From positions 1 to 44,060 of IMG/VR virus record IMGVR_UViG_3300010354_000168: a stretch of 44,060 nucleotides of DNA; one strand, written 5' to 3'. This document shows positions 1-6,216 of this stretch, piece by piece. Position 1 is the stretch's first letter, and each line of letters opens with the position of its first letter. The notes below the pieces were generated by a model. That model was given only the letters and a program-made list of their open reading frames with translations. It was not told the DNA's origin and did no database searches. The stretch is from a virus. Position numbers and translations under genes: made by a program.

Positions 1-168
1 CTCTGGATTGGCAATGATGAGGGTCTGTATCACCTTGCCCGTGAGTGTGGTGATTATCAAACCTTCTGCGATTGCATTGGTTCTGATGCACAAACTCTTG
101 ATGGGGTGCGTTATGATGACCCCAAGGTAAATGTGATTGAGATTAACTCTGACGTGTTTGACTTCTGA
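1..168 (+). CDS. Small hypothetical protein, 5' end cut by window
   Basis: Frame 1 is open from the first base to a TGA at 166-168 and gives 56 residues beginning LWIGNDEGLYHLAREC. The start lies outside the window. The piece is acidic, has three Cys (two of them close together in a CDCIG context) and ends in EINSDVFDF. No signal peptide or membrane segment is visible in the part seen. I do not recognise a domain; the size, base composition and ending resemble the run of small genes that follows. The protein may be not much longer than what is seen, but this cannot be told from here. The frame is supported by an uninterrupted reading of sensible composition and by the next gene starting 43 bases after the stop. 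Confidence 0.6.
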   Translation, partial: LWIGNDEGLYHLARECGDYQTFCDCIGSDAQTLDGVRYDDPKVNVIEINSDVFDF

Positions 169-170
169 GT

Positions 171-176
171 TATACT
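171..176 (+). promoter_or_regulatory. Possible -10 element (TATACT)
   Basis: TATACT lies just after the stop codon of the preceding gene and 35 bases before the ATG at 212. No -35 box stands at normal distance (a TTGACT at 158-163 is only 7 bases away), so this would be a -10-only promoter. A similar TGATATACT follows the stop at 884. Weak evidence, based on motif and position only. Confidence 0.25.
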
Positions 177-183
177 TAAGGAC

Positions 184-209
184 CACACAGTTCACTTCAC
201 TTTTTCTTC
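184..209 (+). repeat. Pyrimidine-rich leader repeat, copy 1
   Basis: The 26 bases ending 2 bases before the ATG at 212 begin CACACAGTTCACT and end in a run of T and C (TTTTTCTTC). A nearly identical leader stands before the ATG at 1010 (979-1003), with one substitution and one missing T. Neither copy contains a Shine-Dalgarno site. The likeness suggests a shared 5' untranslated element for the small genes, perhaps for translation that does not depend on Shine-Dalgarno pairing. Confidence 0.55.
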
Positions 210-211
210 AA

Positions 212-382
212 ATGTCTCAACTCCGTTACAACTTCCAGACTGGTCAATGTGAACCTCTGCCTGAGTATCTGCAGACTCCCGCTTATGATCAGGACTTTGA
301 CGATTACTATACTGCAGAGGACTATGATCGCCGTGCTGCTGAACGTGACGGATGGACGAGTTCTGTATGGGATGGGCGCTGA
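212..382 (+). CDS. Small acidic hypothetical protein (56 aa)
   Basis: The ATG at 212 gives 56 residues starting MSQLRYNFQTGQCEPLPEYL and ending WTSSVWDGR. The frame is open upstream to 137, but those codons (GTG/TTG starts only) run through the leader and the preceding gene, so the ATG right after the pyrimidine-rich leader is preferred. The protein is acidic and rich in Tyr and Asp, with the stretch YDQDFDDYYTAEDYDRR in the middle. No signal peptide, membrane segment or known domain is visible. There is no Shine-Dalgarno site. It belongs to the cassette of small genes in the first 1.2 kb; proteins of this type are common and uncharacterised in cyanophages. Function unknown. Confidence 0.65.
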   Translation: MSQLRYNFQTGQCEPLPEYLQTPAYDQDFDDYYTAEDYDRRAAERDGWTSSVWDGR

Positions 383-434
383 TTTGCCCGCTTAAGTAAC
401 ACTCACTTCTTCAGTCCTTAAATTACACTGCGTC

Positions 435-647
435 ATGAACATCACCAAGATGACTAACCTGGACATGGCAATTGCTGAGGCACAAGGTAAAGTTAAGGTC
501 ACACGGTTGGCAACACGTAAACCCCGTAAATCCGAACTTGTGATGACACGGGTTGGTGGATGTGGCACCCGATTCTATGCTGCTACTGGTAAGGGTAGGA
601 ATGGCATTGAGCAAGAACTTCGCATCCGTGCTGTTGCTAACTCCTGA
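435..647 (+). CDS. Small basic hypothetical protein (70 aa)
   Basis: The ATG at 435 opens 70 residues beginning MNITKMTNLDMAIAEAQGK; a second ATG at 450 (MTNLD) is a possible shorter start. The protein is strongly basic (KVKVTRLATRKPRKSE, later GKGRNGIEQELRIR), with a Gly-rich centre RVGGCGTRFYAATGKG. The basic charge would suit binding to nucleic acid, but no fold can be recognised. The leader is pyrimidine-rich (CACTTCTTCAG) without a Shine-Dalgarno site. The opposite strand also has an open frame here; it is taken as a shadow because every neighbour runs on the + strand and the leader fits this direction. Function unknown. Confidence 0.6.
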   Translation: MNITKMTNLDMAIAEAQGKVKVTRLATRKPRKSELVMTRVGGCGTRFYAATGKGRNGIEQELRIRAVANS

Positions 648-722
648 TCAGTAAGCATCAGTGAATGGGAATAAGATGCGCCCTATAAAGACACTTACCG
701 TTCATTCTTCATTAACACTCAA

Positions 723-884
723 ATGACTCAAGTTCGTACCGTCACCTACACCAACGTTCAGGACAATGTAGAGCGTACTGCCGAGTTCTCCAATATCAAT
801 CAAGCGATGGTATTTGTACAGTCTCTGCATCTTGCTGGTGTGGATGCTGTTGTGAATTTGCTGCCTGAAGATGTAGCAGTCTGA
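723..884 (+). CDS. Small hypothetical protein (53 aa)
   Basis: The ATG at 723 gives 53 residues, MTQVRTVTYTNVQDNVERTA at the start and NLLPEDVAV at the end, with TGA at 882-884. The N-terminal part looks like a beta hairpin (RTVTYTNVQD), and the rest looks helical (FSNINQAMVFVQSLHLAGVDAVV by eye), which suggests a small folded protein. There is no transmembrane segment. The leader ACACTTACCGTTCATTCTTC is again rich in C and T and lacks a Shine-Dalgarno site. The minus-strand frames over it are shadows. It belongs to the same small-gene cassette. No family recognised. Confidence 0.6.
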   Translation: MTQVRTVTYTNVQDNVERTAEFSNINQAMVFVQSLHLAGVDAVVNLLPEDVAV

Positions 885-972
885 TATACTCAACTCCTGT
901 CACAAGAGTATAAACTAGGCACGCTCCAAGAAGTAGCACCACTGCTACAACGAGGGAACTAGGGGCACCCTC
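885..972 (+). other. Intergenic region with three consecutive inverted repeats
   Basis: Between the stop at 884 and the ATG at 1010 there are three perfect inverted repeats in a row. TATACTC (885-891) pairs with GAGTATA (906-912). GTAGCA (933-938) pairs with TGCTAC (943-948) around a CCAC tetraloop. GAGGG (952-956) pairs with CCCTC (968-972). None is followed by a T run, so none is an ordinary terminator. TGATATACT at 882-890 could also be an extended -10 promoter. This could be a structured leader or small RNA; only the pairings are seen directly. Confidence 0.4.
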
Positions 973-978
973 ACTCAA

Positions 979-1003
979 CACACAGTTCACTACACTTTTC
1001 TTC
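979..1003 (+). repeat. Pyrimidine-rich leader repeat, copy 2
   Basis: Second copy of the leader seen at 184-209. It begins CACACAGTTCACT and runs into CACTTTTCTTC, then TTTATT and the ATG at 1010. One substitution and one length difference in the T run separate the two copies. Confidence 0.55.
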
Positions 1004-1009
1004 TTTATT

Positions 1010-1150
1010 ATGTCCAAGAACGTGATGCTTTCCCTGCTGGCACAAGGTAACACTGGCGATGAGATTCTGTCCATTCTGGATGCACTCATTGCTGATAATG
1101 TTTCTGATGATGCTGATACTCTGGGGACGCTGAATCCGATCGAGTTCTGA
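1010..1150 (+). CDS. Small hypothetical protein (46 aa)
   Basis: The ATG at 1010 gives 46 residues, beginning MSKNVMLSLLAQGNTGDEIL and ending GTLNPIEF with TGA at 1148-1150. Its heart, LLAQGNTGDEILSILDAL, looks like two short helices joined by a GNTGDE turn. Small cyanophage proteins with this look (MxKNVML...AQG..GDEIL) are familiar to me from general knowledge but have no assigned function. It follows the second copy of the shared leader and has no Shine-Dalgarno site. It is the last gene of the small-gene cassette: a strong hairpin follows 10 bases after its stop. The longer minus-strand frame here is taken as a shadow. Confidence 0.65.
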   Translation: MSKNVMLSLLAQGNTGDEILSILDALIADNVSDDADTLGTLNPIEF

Positions 1151-1159
1151 TACTAACTG

Positions 1160-1189
1160 AGCGCCCTCTGGTTGACACTGGAGGGCGCT
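1160..1189 (+). terminator. Strong hairpin after the small-gene cassette
   Basis: AGCGCCCTC (1160-1168) and GAGGGCGCT (1181-1189) form a perfect 9-bp GC-rich stem with a 12-base loop, 10 bases after a stop codon. The tract that follows (TATGTTATG) is not a proper T run, so termination may be weak or the hairpin may serve another use, such as mRNA 3'-end protection. The loop contains TTGACA, which also reads as a -35 box. Confidence 0.45.
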
Positions 1190-1200
1190 TATGTTATGCT
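1172..1200 (+). promoter_or_regulatory. Possible sigma-70-type promoter
   Basis: A perfect -35 box TTGACA (1172-1177) is followed after exactly 17 bases by TATGCT (1195-1200), 4 of 6 matches to the -10 consensus. Transcription would start near 1207 and lead into the membrane protein at 1356 and the genes beyond. The -35 box lies inside the loop of the hairpin at 1160-1189. Predicted from motif and spacing only. Confidence 0.4.
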
Positions 1201-1355
1201 AGGTCAGTGATGCTTATCGGCAGTGTTTTCTGGCGGTTTGTTATAGGCGCCGCGCGGCGTTGCGCCCCGTATAAAAAAGCGAAACTACCCTAACCTACAC
1301 TGTATGTCTTTTTCGACCTTTCTATCGCTCTCATAAAAAAAATTTTTCCAGAAGT
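1201..1355. other. Gene-free stretch with GC-rich palindrome
   Basis: About 155 bases lie between the promoter-like site and the next gene. At 1248-1259 stands the perfect 12-base palindrome CGCCGCGCGGCG, within a wider GC block (GGCGC ... GCGCC) that is striking beside the AT-rich sequence that follows. A 27-codon frame starting at 1210 (MLIGSVFWRFVIG...) exists but is too short to call. After the GC block come T-rich and A-rich tracts with nothing else recognisable. Confidence 0.4.
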
Positions 1356-1514
1356 ATGAAAGCATCAAATAAGCGCCGCAGAAAACCATACTGGAATTTT
1401 TGGAGAGTTATACTTGCAGGTTGGATAATCAGATATCCAAAGCAAATGGGAAGAATTGTATTCATTCCCCTTGGATTTTTGATAATACTGATATATAATG
1501 CAATAGTGAAATAA
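1356..1514 (+). CDS. Small single-pass membrane protein (52 aa)
   Basis: The ATG at 1356 gives 52 residues with TAA at 1512-1514. The N-terminus is very basic (MKASNKRRRKPYWNFW), then comes a mixed amphipathic part (RVILAGWIIRYPKQMGR). The C-terminal end is a hydrophobic stretch, about residues 34-50 (VFIPLGFLIILIYNAIV), long enough to cross a membrane once. The charge pattern suggests the N-terminus stays in the cytoplasm. A weak AGAAG lies a few bases before the start. The base composition is AT-rich, like the main phage genome and unlike the first 1.2 kb. Many phages have small membrane proteins of this shape; no function can be assigned. Support is the clean membrane topology and a tidy fit between its neighbours. 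Confidence 0.55.
   Translation: MKASNKRRRKPYWNFWRVILAGWIIRYPKQMGRIVFIPLGFLIILIYNAIVK
1471..1499 (+). promoter_or_regulatory. Possible promoter inside the 3' end of the membrane-protein gene
   Basis: A perfect -10 box TATAAT (1494-1499) is preceded at 17 bases by TTGGAT (1471-1476), a poor -35 (3 of 6). It would drive the gene at 1549. Such motifs arise by chance in AT-rich DNA, so confidence is low. Confidence 0.25.
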
Positions 1515-1548
1515 GTTCACTTGAAAAAATTCCGGAAATATTTTTTAA

Positions 1549-1767
1549 ATGGAAAAGATTTATCACATATATGCAAAAGATCAGTGTTTATTTCATTCTT
1601 TGAAGGAAGAAGAGTTTAAGAAGACTTGGAGTACCTTACACCAAATGGTTGGAGTAATGAAGACTGATTATAGTGTAGAAGATTTAAACTTTGTGGAACT
1701 CTTTAATAATATTGGAGGTGGTGGAAATAATGGGTCAACAGATCCACAAGGAAGTCCATCATATTGA
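1549..1767 (+). CDS. Conserved cyanophage small protein (72 aa)
   Basis: The ATG at 1549 gives 72 residues starting MEKIYHIYAKDQCLFHSLKE. The first two thirds are well ordered, with a hydrophobic strand at the start, then charged helical stretches (EEEFKKTWSTLHQMVGVMKT). The end is a Gly/Asn/Ser-rich tail (NNIGGGGNNGSTDPQGSPSY) that is probably flexible. I know proteins with this beginning (MEKIYHIYAKD...LFHSL) as a recurrent small protein of T4-like cyanophages with no established function; this is from memory, not from a search. There is no clear Shine-Dalgarno site, only A/T before the start. It lies 49 bases ahead of the glycosyltransferase gene and may share its transcript. Confidence 0.75.
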   Translation: MEKIYHIYAKDQCLFHSLKEEEFKKTWSTLHQMVGVMKTDYSVEDLNFVELFNNIGGGGNNGSTDPQGSPSY

Positions 1768-1816
1768 CAATGCATATATAGACTGTTAAAATTGAACTGA
1801 AAGGTTTGTTAATTTT

Positions 1817-2584
1817 ATGGCAAAAGGATTCACTGTTAAAGCAACTGCACCAAAACCCAAAACTGAAGAATGGGATATTGATGCAATTAAAGAAAGAATG
1901 AAAGGAAAGAGTATTGTATTCTGTCTACCTGGTAGAGGATGCTCTTTTATTTTTCTGAAGAACTTTGTACAACTGTGCTTTGATATGGTACAGAATGGTA
2001 TGAGTATTCAGATCTCACAAGACTACTCTTCAATGGTTAACTTTGCACGTTGTAAGTGTCTTGGAGCAAATGTACTTCGTGGACCAAAGCAGATTCCTTG
2101 GGATGGTAAACTGCAATATGATTATCAACTGTGGATTGATAGTGATATTGTTTTTGATACTAACAAGTTCTGGCAACTCTGTGATCTAGCTCTCAGTGAA
2201 GATGGTACTGAGCGTGAAGTTGTCGCAGGTTGGTATGCAACTGAGGATGGTCACACAACTTCTGTCGCACACTGGTTTGAAGAAGATGATTTCCGTAAGA
2301 ACGGTGGTGTGATGAATCATGAAACCGTGGAATCAATCTCCAAGCGCAGAAAGCCCTTCACAGTGGATTACACTGGATTTGGTTGGGTTCTGATTAAAAA
2401 TGGAGTCTTTGAGAATCTTGAGTATCCTTGGTTTGCTCCAAAGATGCAAGTCTTTGAGTCTGGAAATGTTCAGGATATGTGTGGAGAGGATGTTTCCTTC
2501 TGTCTTGATGCAAAAGAAGCAGGCTTTGAGATCTGGTGTGATCCTCGTATTCGCGTCGGGCACGAAAAAACTCGTATTATCTGA
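1817..2584 (+). CDS. Glycosyltransferase, GT-A type (255 aa)
   Basis: Probable sugar transferase of the GT-A fold. The chain has a Rossmann-like beginning (SIVFCLPGRGCSFIFLKNF, about residues 33-51). The central QLWIDSDIVFD (about 105-115) has the D-x-D type motif that holds the metal and nucleotide-sugar in GT-A enzymes. A late ...CGEDVSFCLDAKEAGF... segment and a final GHEK are typical of the acceptor and metal-binding end of GT2-like enzymes. No signal peptide or membrane segment, so it should act in the cytoplasm. The target is unknown: a virion protein, the phage DNA or host surface sugars are all possible. AAAGG at 1800-1804 may serve as ribosome site. Its stop TGA overlaps the ATG of the next gene by one base (TGATG), suggesting translational coupling. 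The family call is firm; the substrate is open. Confidence 0.75.
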   Translation: MAKGFTVKATAPKPKTEEWDIDAIKERMKGKSIVFCLPGRGCSFIFLKNFVQLCFDMVQNGMSIQISQDYSSMVNFARCKCLGANVLRGPKQIPWDGKLQYDYQLWIDSDIVFDTNKFWQLCDLALSEDGTEREVVAGWYATEDGHTTSVAHWFEEDDFRKNGGVMNHETVESISKRRKPFTVDYTGFGWVLIKNGVFENLEYPWFAPKMQVFESGNVQDMCGEDVSFCLDAKEAGFEIWCDPRIRVGHEKTRII

Positions 2585-2739
2585 TGATCTATAACGTACT
2601 TTATAAAGGACGTAAAATTTATATGAACCTCACTGCAGAGGAATGTAGTGAGGTTCTTCAAGACTTCTCCGAGCGTTTTTTCTCGGGTGAAGATGTTGAT
2701 CCTAATTTGATTGAACTGGAGGAAATTAAAGATGGCTAA
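2584..2739 (+). CDS. Small acidic conserved protein (51 aa)
   Basis: The ATG at 2584 overlaps the stop of the glycosyltransferase by one base and gives 51 residues, with TAA at 2737-2739. It starts MIYNVLYKGRKIYMNLTAEE and ends LIELEEIKDG. The pattern is a beta hairpin (NVLYKGRKIYMNL) followed by a helix (TAEECSEVLQDFSERFF) and an acidic tail. Such short proteins ending in LIELE-type tails recur in cyanophages, from memory. It overlaps the next gene by 8 bases, so glycosyltransferase, this gene and the next form a coupled run of three. Function unknown. Confidence 0.7.
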   Translation: MIYNVLYKGRKIYMNLTAEECSEVLQDFSERFFSGEDVDPNLIELEEIKDG

Positions 2740-2878
2740 AGGTGGTGGAAGTAACAAGACTCTTTTTGAACCTGGAGCACCTAAGAAAACTCGTCAAGGG
2801 CGTTCCGCTCGTACACTACTAAGCGCGACGTCTCGTAATGGACGTAAGAAAAAGTATCGTGGACAAGGTAGAGGTTAA
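2732..2878 (+). CDS. Small very basic conserved protein (48 aa)
   Basis: The ATG at 2732 gives 48 residues beginning MAKGGGSNKTLFEPGAPKKT and ending KKKYRGQGRG, with TAA at 2876-2878. It has a strong ribosome site, GGAGG at 2717-2721, 10 bases before the start, inside the preceding gene. The protein holds about 14 Lys and Arg and no Asp, with Gly-rich ends, so it should be flexible and may bind nucleic acid or an acidic partner. It is nearly the same as a short protein I recall from many cyanophage genomes; its function is not known. It is the last gene of the glycosyltransferase run: a rho-independent terminator follows 12 bases after the stop. Confidence 0.75.
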   Translation: MAKGGGSNKTLFEPGAPKKTRQGRSARTLLSATSRNGRKKKYRGQGRG

Positions 2879-2890
2879 TAATATAGATAG

Positions 2891-2915
2891 AGCAGGGAGA
2901 AATCCCTGCTTTTTT
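2891..2915 (+). terminator. Rho-independent terminator
   Basis: AGCAGGGA (2891-2898) and TCCCTGCT (2903-2910) make a perfect 8-bp stem with a GAAA tetraloop, followed directly by a T run (2910-2915). This is the clearest terminator in the window. It closes the glycosyltransferase run and separates it from the genes that lead into the baseplate region. Confidence 0.9.
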
Positions 2916-2926
2916 ATTAGCACTTT

Positions 2927-3622
2927 ATGGCATATCTTAATCATAATCTTCCAACAATTACTTGTTATATTCGAAATGAATTTCTCTACAATCACAAAAA
3001 AGGTCATAGAGAGGTAACTTTATGTGACGTACATTCTGTAGCGTCCTTAGAGAAGCACGTACCCCTCTTTGAGGCGTTTTTAGAGAATGGGGTCAACTGG
3101 ACACGTAGACCAATTCATGCATTTTGCTGGAAACCAGATGCACCAGTTCCTGAATTAGAGGAGTGTATGTGGTGGGATTGCTTTTCTCCTTATATTGATA
3201 TACAAGTACGTTCAAGATTGGCTAACTTACGTGCTGAACTAGTTAATTATCGTGGAGAAAAAAACGAAGGAACTTACATGTTCACTCTTGATTGGTCATG
3301 GGAGTCAAAATCAACTCTGAATACTAACTTTAGTGAGACTCCTGAGCATAAATGTGCTCATTTTTTTAAGATGGATAACGGAAATTTCTATGCATACCCA
3401 AATAATAAGATTTTATGGTACGATGATGCATGGACTCGCAACAGAATTACCAAAAATCCAGGATACGAAATTGATCTAACAGAATATTCCGTTGAAAATC
3501 GTCGTAAAATTGAGACATCAGACGATTTTATGTACGAGGTCAAAGAAATTCGGGATAGCAACCCCGTAAAAAGTTCTGATTTAACAAATCAGGAGCAAAA
3601 AAATGACCAAACAAGTCGATAA
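2927..3622 (+). CDS. Conserved phage protein of unknown function (231 aa)
   Basis: The ATG at 2927, only 11 bases after the terminator, gives 231 residues beginning MAYLNHNLPTITCYIRNEFL. The sequence is rich in aromatic residues and has several Trp/Cys clusters (HAFCWKPDAP, ECMWWDCFSPY, TLDWSWES), then EHKCAHFFKMDNGNFYAYPNNKILWYD. The pattern HKCAH followed by DNGNFYAYPNN looks like a conserved core. Proteins with this same beginning are present in many cyanophages and I know no assigned role. The C-terminal 40 residues are polar and charged. No signal peptide or membrane helix is evident. There is no clear Shine-Dalgarno site. The end overlaps the next gene by 20 bases in another frame. Position before gene 25 suggests, but does not prove, a late function. 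Confidence 0.75.
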   Translation: MAYLNHNLPTITCYIRNEFLYNHKKGHREVTLCDVHSVASLEKHVPLFEAFLENGVNWTRRPIHAFCWKPDAPVPELEECMWWDCFSPYIDIQVRSRLANLRAELVNYRGEKNEGTYMFTLDWSWESKSTLNTNFSETPEHKCAHFFKMDNGNFYAYPNNKILWYDDAWTRNRITKNPGYEIDLTEYSVENRRKIETSDDFMYEVKEIRDSNPVKSSDLTNQEQKNDQTSR

Positions 3623-3857
3623 AGACCAAAATTTCATGAAAAATCAATGGGGAACCGAATTTCTAGCAAGCGAATATGGTTGGGAAGAGAAAATTGACAA
3701 ACAAAAGATGCTTCGTGAGATTGCAAACGATGAATTAACCCCTAAAAAGCACGATTTCTTCCATCAAAATGAAATTCATGCAAAAATTCGAAATGATAAT
3801 GACTATGATGACTGGGAATATGGCACAGAACCTCTTTATGAATCAAAAAATCCATAA
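3603..3857 (+). CDS. Small conserved protein upstream of gene 25 (84 aa)
   Basis: The ATG at 3603 gives 84 residues starting MTKQVDKDQNFMKNQWGTEF, highly charged throughout, with Tyr/Trp-rich pieces (SEYGWEEK, YDDWEYGTEPLYES). AGGAG lies about 8 bases before the start, inside the preceding gene, and explains the 20-base overlap. No domain recognised. Its TAA stop (3855-3857) runs into the late-promoter-like AATAAATA of gene 25, so this gene probably ends the unit before the baseplate block. Function unknown. Confidence 0.7.
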   Translation: MTKQVDKDQNFMKNQWGTEFLASEYGWEEKIDKQKMLREIANDELTPKKHDFFHQNEIHAKIRNDNDYDDWEYGTEPLYESKNP

Positions 3858-3863
3858 TAAATA
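3856..3863 (+). promoter_or_regulatory. T4-type late promoter (AATAAATA), gene 25
   Basis: AATAAATA matches 7 of 8 bases of the T4 late promoter TATAAATA and fits the looser NATAAATA form described for cyanophages. It lies 20 bases before the ATG of gene 25 and overlaps the TAA stop of the previous gene. Confidence 0.6.
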
Positions 3864-3883
3864 AGATAGAATCATAATATTCA

Positions 3884-4285
3884 ATGCCTCTAGAAAGGGT
3901 AAGTCAAGGTTTCAAAGATATTAGTATGACTTTTCAGAGTAATCCTCTGAACAGTGACTTGATTGCGCTTAAAAATGAAAGCGCAATTTCTCGTTCTATC
4001 AGAAACATTGTATTTACCCTTCCTGGTGAGAAGTTTTTCAATTCAGATTTTGGATCAAGAGTAACAAGAATGCTCTTTGAGAATGTTGATGAGATTGTAG
4101 CATCAAATGTTAGAGATGAAATTGCAACATCAATTATAAATTATGAGCCAAGAGTTGAATTGATAGATGTCATAGTTATACCAGACTACGATAACAATTC
4201 TCTTGATGTGATTATTCAATATCAAATTATAGGAATTAGCGTTCCAGCACAACAATTACAATTCGTTTTGCAGCCAACTAGGTAA
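3884..4285 (+). CDS. 25: Baseplate wedge protein gp25
   Basis: Homologue of T4 gp25, a wedge subunit at the tail-sheath end of the baseplate. The length of 133 residues equals that of T4 gp25 (132). The family's conserved E-P-R motif is present at about residues 88-90 within INYEPRVELIDVIV, where it helps join gp25 to gp6 and gp53 in T4. The preceding piece RSIRNIVFTLPGEKFFNSDFGS is also typical: the family folds a helix, then the FTxxGEKxFxPxFG-type turn. The ATG at 3884 follows a late-promoter match. Gene 6 starts one base after the stop (TAAAATG), the usual 25-6 order of cyanophages. Confidence 0.95.
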   Translation: MPLERVSQGFKDISMTFQSNPLNSDLIALKNESAISRSIRNIVFTLPGEKFFNSDFGSRVTRMLFENVDEIVASNVRDEIATSIINYEPRVELIDVIVIPDYDNNSLDVIIQYQIIGISVPAQQLQFVLQPTR

Positions 4286-4286
4286 A

Positions 4287-6212
4287 ATGCCACTAGTAAA
4301 TTTTTCTAACTTGGATTTTGACCAAGTTAAAACAACACTTAGAGATTACTTAAAAGCAAATTCTAATTTCACTGATTATGATTTTGAAGGATCTAATCTT
4401 TCAACAATTCTTGATGTTTTGGCATATAATACCTACATTACCTCATATAATGCAAACATGGTTGCAAATGAGGTGTTTATTGACAGTGCAACCTTAAGAG
4501 AGAACGTTGCTTCCTTAGCAAGAAACATTGGATATATACCAAGATCAAAAAAAGCATCTACTGCTTCAATATCCTTTTTTGTAGATCTGTCCAACGTTAC
4601 TCCTTCTCCAGCATCTTTAACTTTAAAGAAAGGAATTGTAGCAACCTCCTCTGGAAACTTTGGTAATCAATCTTTTGCGTTTTCAATACTAGATGATATT
4701 ACAGTTCCAGTTTTTAATGGTATAGCAAGGTTTGATAATATAAAAATTAGTGAGGGAATACTACTCACAAATAACTTTACATATTCATCAAGAAATCCAA
4801 ATCAAAGATTTATTTTACCAAATTCTGGTGTTGACAGCGGTTTAATATCAGTAACTGTTAGAAACAACGAAAATGCAAATACTTCAGTAAAATATGCATA
4901 TCAAGATAGTTTATTTGATATAAATGGATCTTCAAATGTATATTTTTTACAAGAAATAGAAGACGAGAGATATGAATTAATTTTTGGTGATGGAATTTTT
5001 GGTAGAAAACTGGAAGAAGGTAATTTTATTACAGTAAACTACATCACAACCAATGGCGATAGTGCTAATGGAGTGAATAGTTTTACATTTTCAGGAAGAT
5101 TAACATATACAAGAAATTCAATTGAATACACTGTTACTTCTGGAATATCATTATTGACTACGCAAGTATCTGCTAGAGGTGGAGAAAACATTGAGAGTGT
5201 AGAGTCTATCAAAAAATATGCACCAAGAATCTATGCTTCACAAAATAGAGCACTTACTGCAAATGACTTTGAAACTTTAATTCCATCTAAAATTTATCCA
5301 GAAACTGAGGCTATTTCTGTTTTTGGTGGAGAAGAATTAATACCTCCACAATATGGAAAGGTTTTTATTAGTATAAAACCAAGATTTGGAGATTTTCTAC
5401 CAAACCTAGAAAAAGAAAGTATTAAGTTAAAATTAAAAAAATATGCTGTTGCTGGAATAGTTCCAGAAATTTTAGACTTAAAATATCTCTATGTCGAGGT
5501 AGATTCAAAAGTATATTATAACACAAATCTTGCCCCATCATCAGCGTTTGTATCAAGTATTGTCCAAACAAATGCATTGAAATATTCAGAATCTACGGAA
5601 TTAAACCGTTATGGTGCTAGGTTCAAGTATAGCAAATTCTTGAAGTTAATTGATGACAGTCATGAATCTGTGACTTCAAACATTACAACTCTTCAAATGA
5701 GAAGAGATTTAAGAGTTTTATTAAACACTTTTGCAGAATATCAAATTGGATTTGGTAATGAGTTTCATATATCCAATATGAATGGATATAATATTAAATC
5801 AACGGGATTTCAAATAGCGGGAGTTGCTCAAACCGTATATCTTGGTGATCTTCCAAATACTAATAGAGAAACTGGATCTTTGTTCCTATTTACAGTTTCG
5901 AGTACAAACTCCAGAAATCCAACAATTTTAAGAAGAAATGTTGGTACAATAGATTATAAAAATGGTATCATAACTATTAATCCCATTAACATCTTATCTG
6001 GAAAAACTAAAGACGGACAAGCAATTGTTGAAATATCTGCTGTACCTAAATCAAATGATGTCGTTGGAAAACAGGATCTTTATTTGCAACTAGATATTAA
6101 TAACAGCAATTTTGAAATGGTTATTGATGAAATTGCGTCTGGATTAGATCCTTCAGCATCAAACTACATTGTTTCTTCAAGCTACAACAACGGGAACCTA
6201 GTAAGATCATAA
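4287..6212 (+). CDS. 6: Baseplate wedge protein gp6
   Basis: Homologue of T4 gp6 (660 residues in T4, 641 here), which forms the ring that clamps the wedges together around the baseplate hub. The N-terminus (NFSNLDFDQVKTTLRDYLKA, then NLSTILDVLAYNTYITSYNANMVANE) is the signature beginning of the gp6/J-like baseplate family. The middle contains YELIFGDGIFGRKLEEG and a later RALTANDFETLI segment that is also family typical. The C-terminal third is richer in beta strands. The gene stands directly between gp25 and the giant ORF with 1 and 4 bases of spacing, so all three should be made from one late transcript. Confidence 0.95.
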   Translation: MPLVNFSNLDFDQVKTTLRDYLKANSNFTDYDFEGSNLSTILDVLAYNTYITSYNANMVANEVFIDSATLRENVASLARNIGYIPRSKKASTASISFFVDLSNVTPSPASLTLKKGIVATSSGNFGNQSFAFSILDDITVPVFNGIARFDNIKISEGILLTNNFTYSSRNPNQRFILPNSGVDSGLISVTVRNNENANTSVKYAYQDSLFDINGSSNVYFLQEIEDERYELIFGDGIFGRKLEEGNFITVNYITTNGDSANGVNSFTFSGRLTYTRNSIEYTVTSGISLLTTQVSARGGENIESVESIKKYAPRIYASQNRALTANDFETLIPSKIYPETEAISVFGGEELIPPQYGKVFISIKPRFGDFLPNLEKESIKLKLKKYAVAGIVPEILDLKYLYVEVDSKVYYNTNLAPSSAFVSSIVQTNALKYSESTELNRYGARFKYSKFLKLIDDSHESVTSNITTLQMRRDLRVLLNTFAEYQIGFGNEFHISNMNGYNIKSTGFQIAGVAQTVYLGDLPNTNRETGSLFLFTVSSTNSRNPTILRRNVGTIDYKNGIITINPINILSGKTKDGQAIVEISAVPKSNDVVGKQDLYLQLDINNSNFEMVIDEIASGLDPSASNYIVSSSYNNGNLVRS

Positions 6213-6216
6213 TAAA

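Noticed and set aside
423-614. Minus-strand frame opposite the 70-residue basic protein
   Set aside because: Shadow of the + strand gene; no leader or ribosome site in that direction.
796-1089. 97-codon minus-strand frame over the small-gene cassette
   Set aside because: It crosses two intergenic gaps and parts of two supported + strand genes with leaders; the whole window otherwise codes on the + strand only.
1210-1293. 27-codon frame MLIGSVFWRFVIG... across the GC palindrome
   Set aside because: Too short, no ribosome site, ends in an unusual basic run; could be a leader peptide but nothing supports it further.
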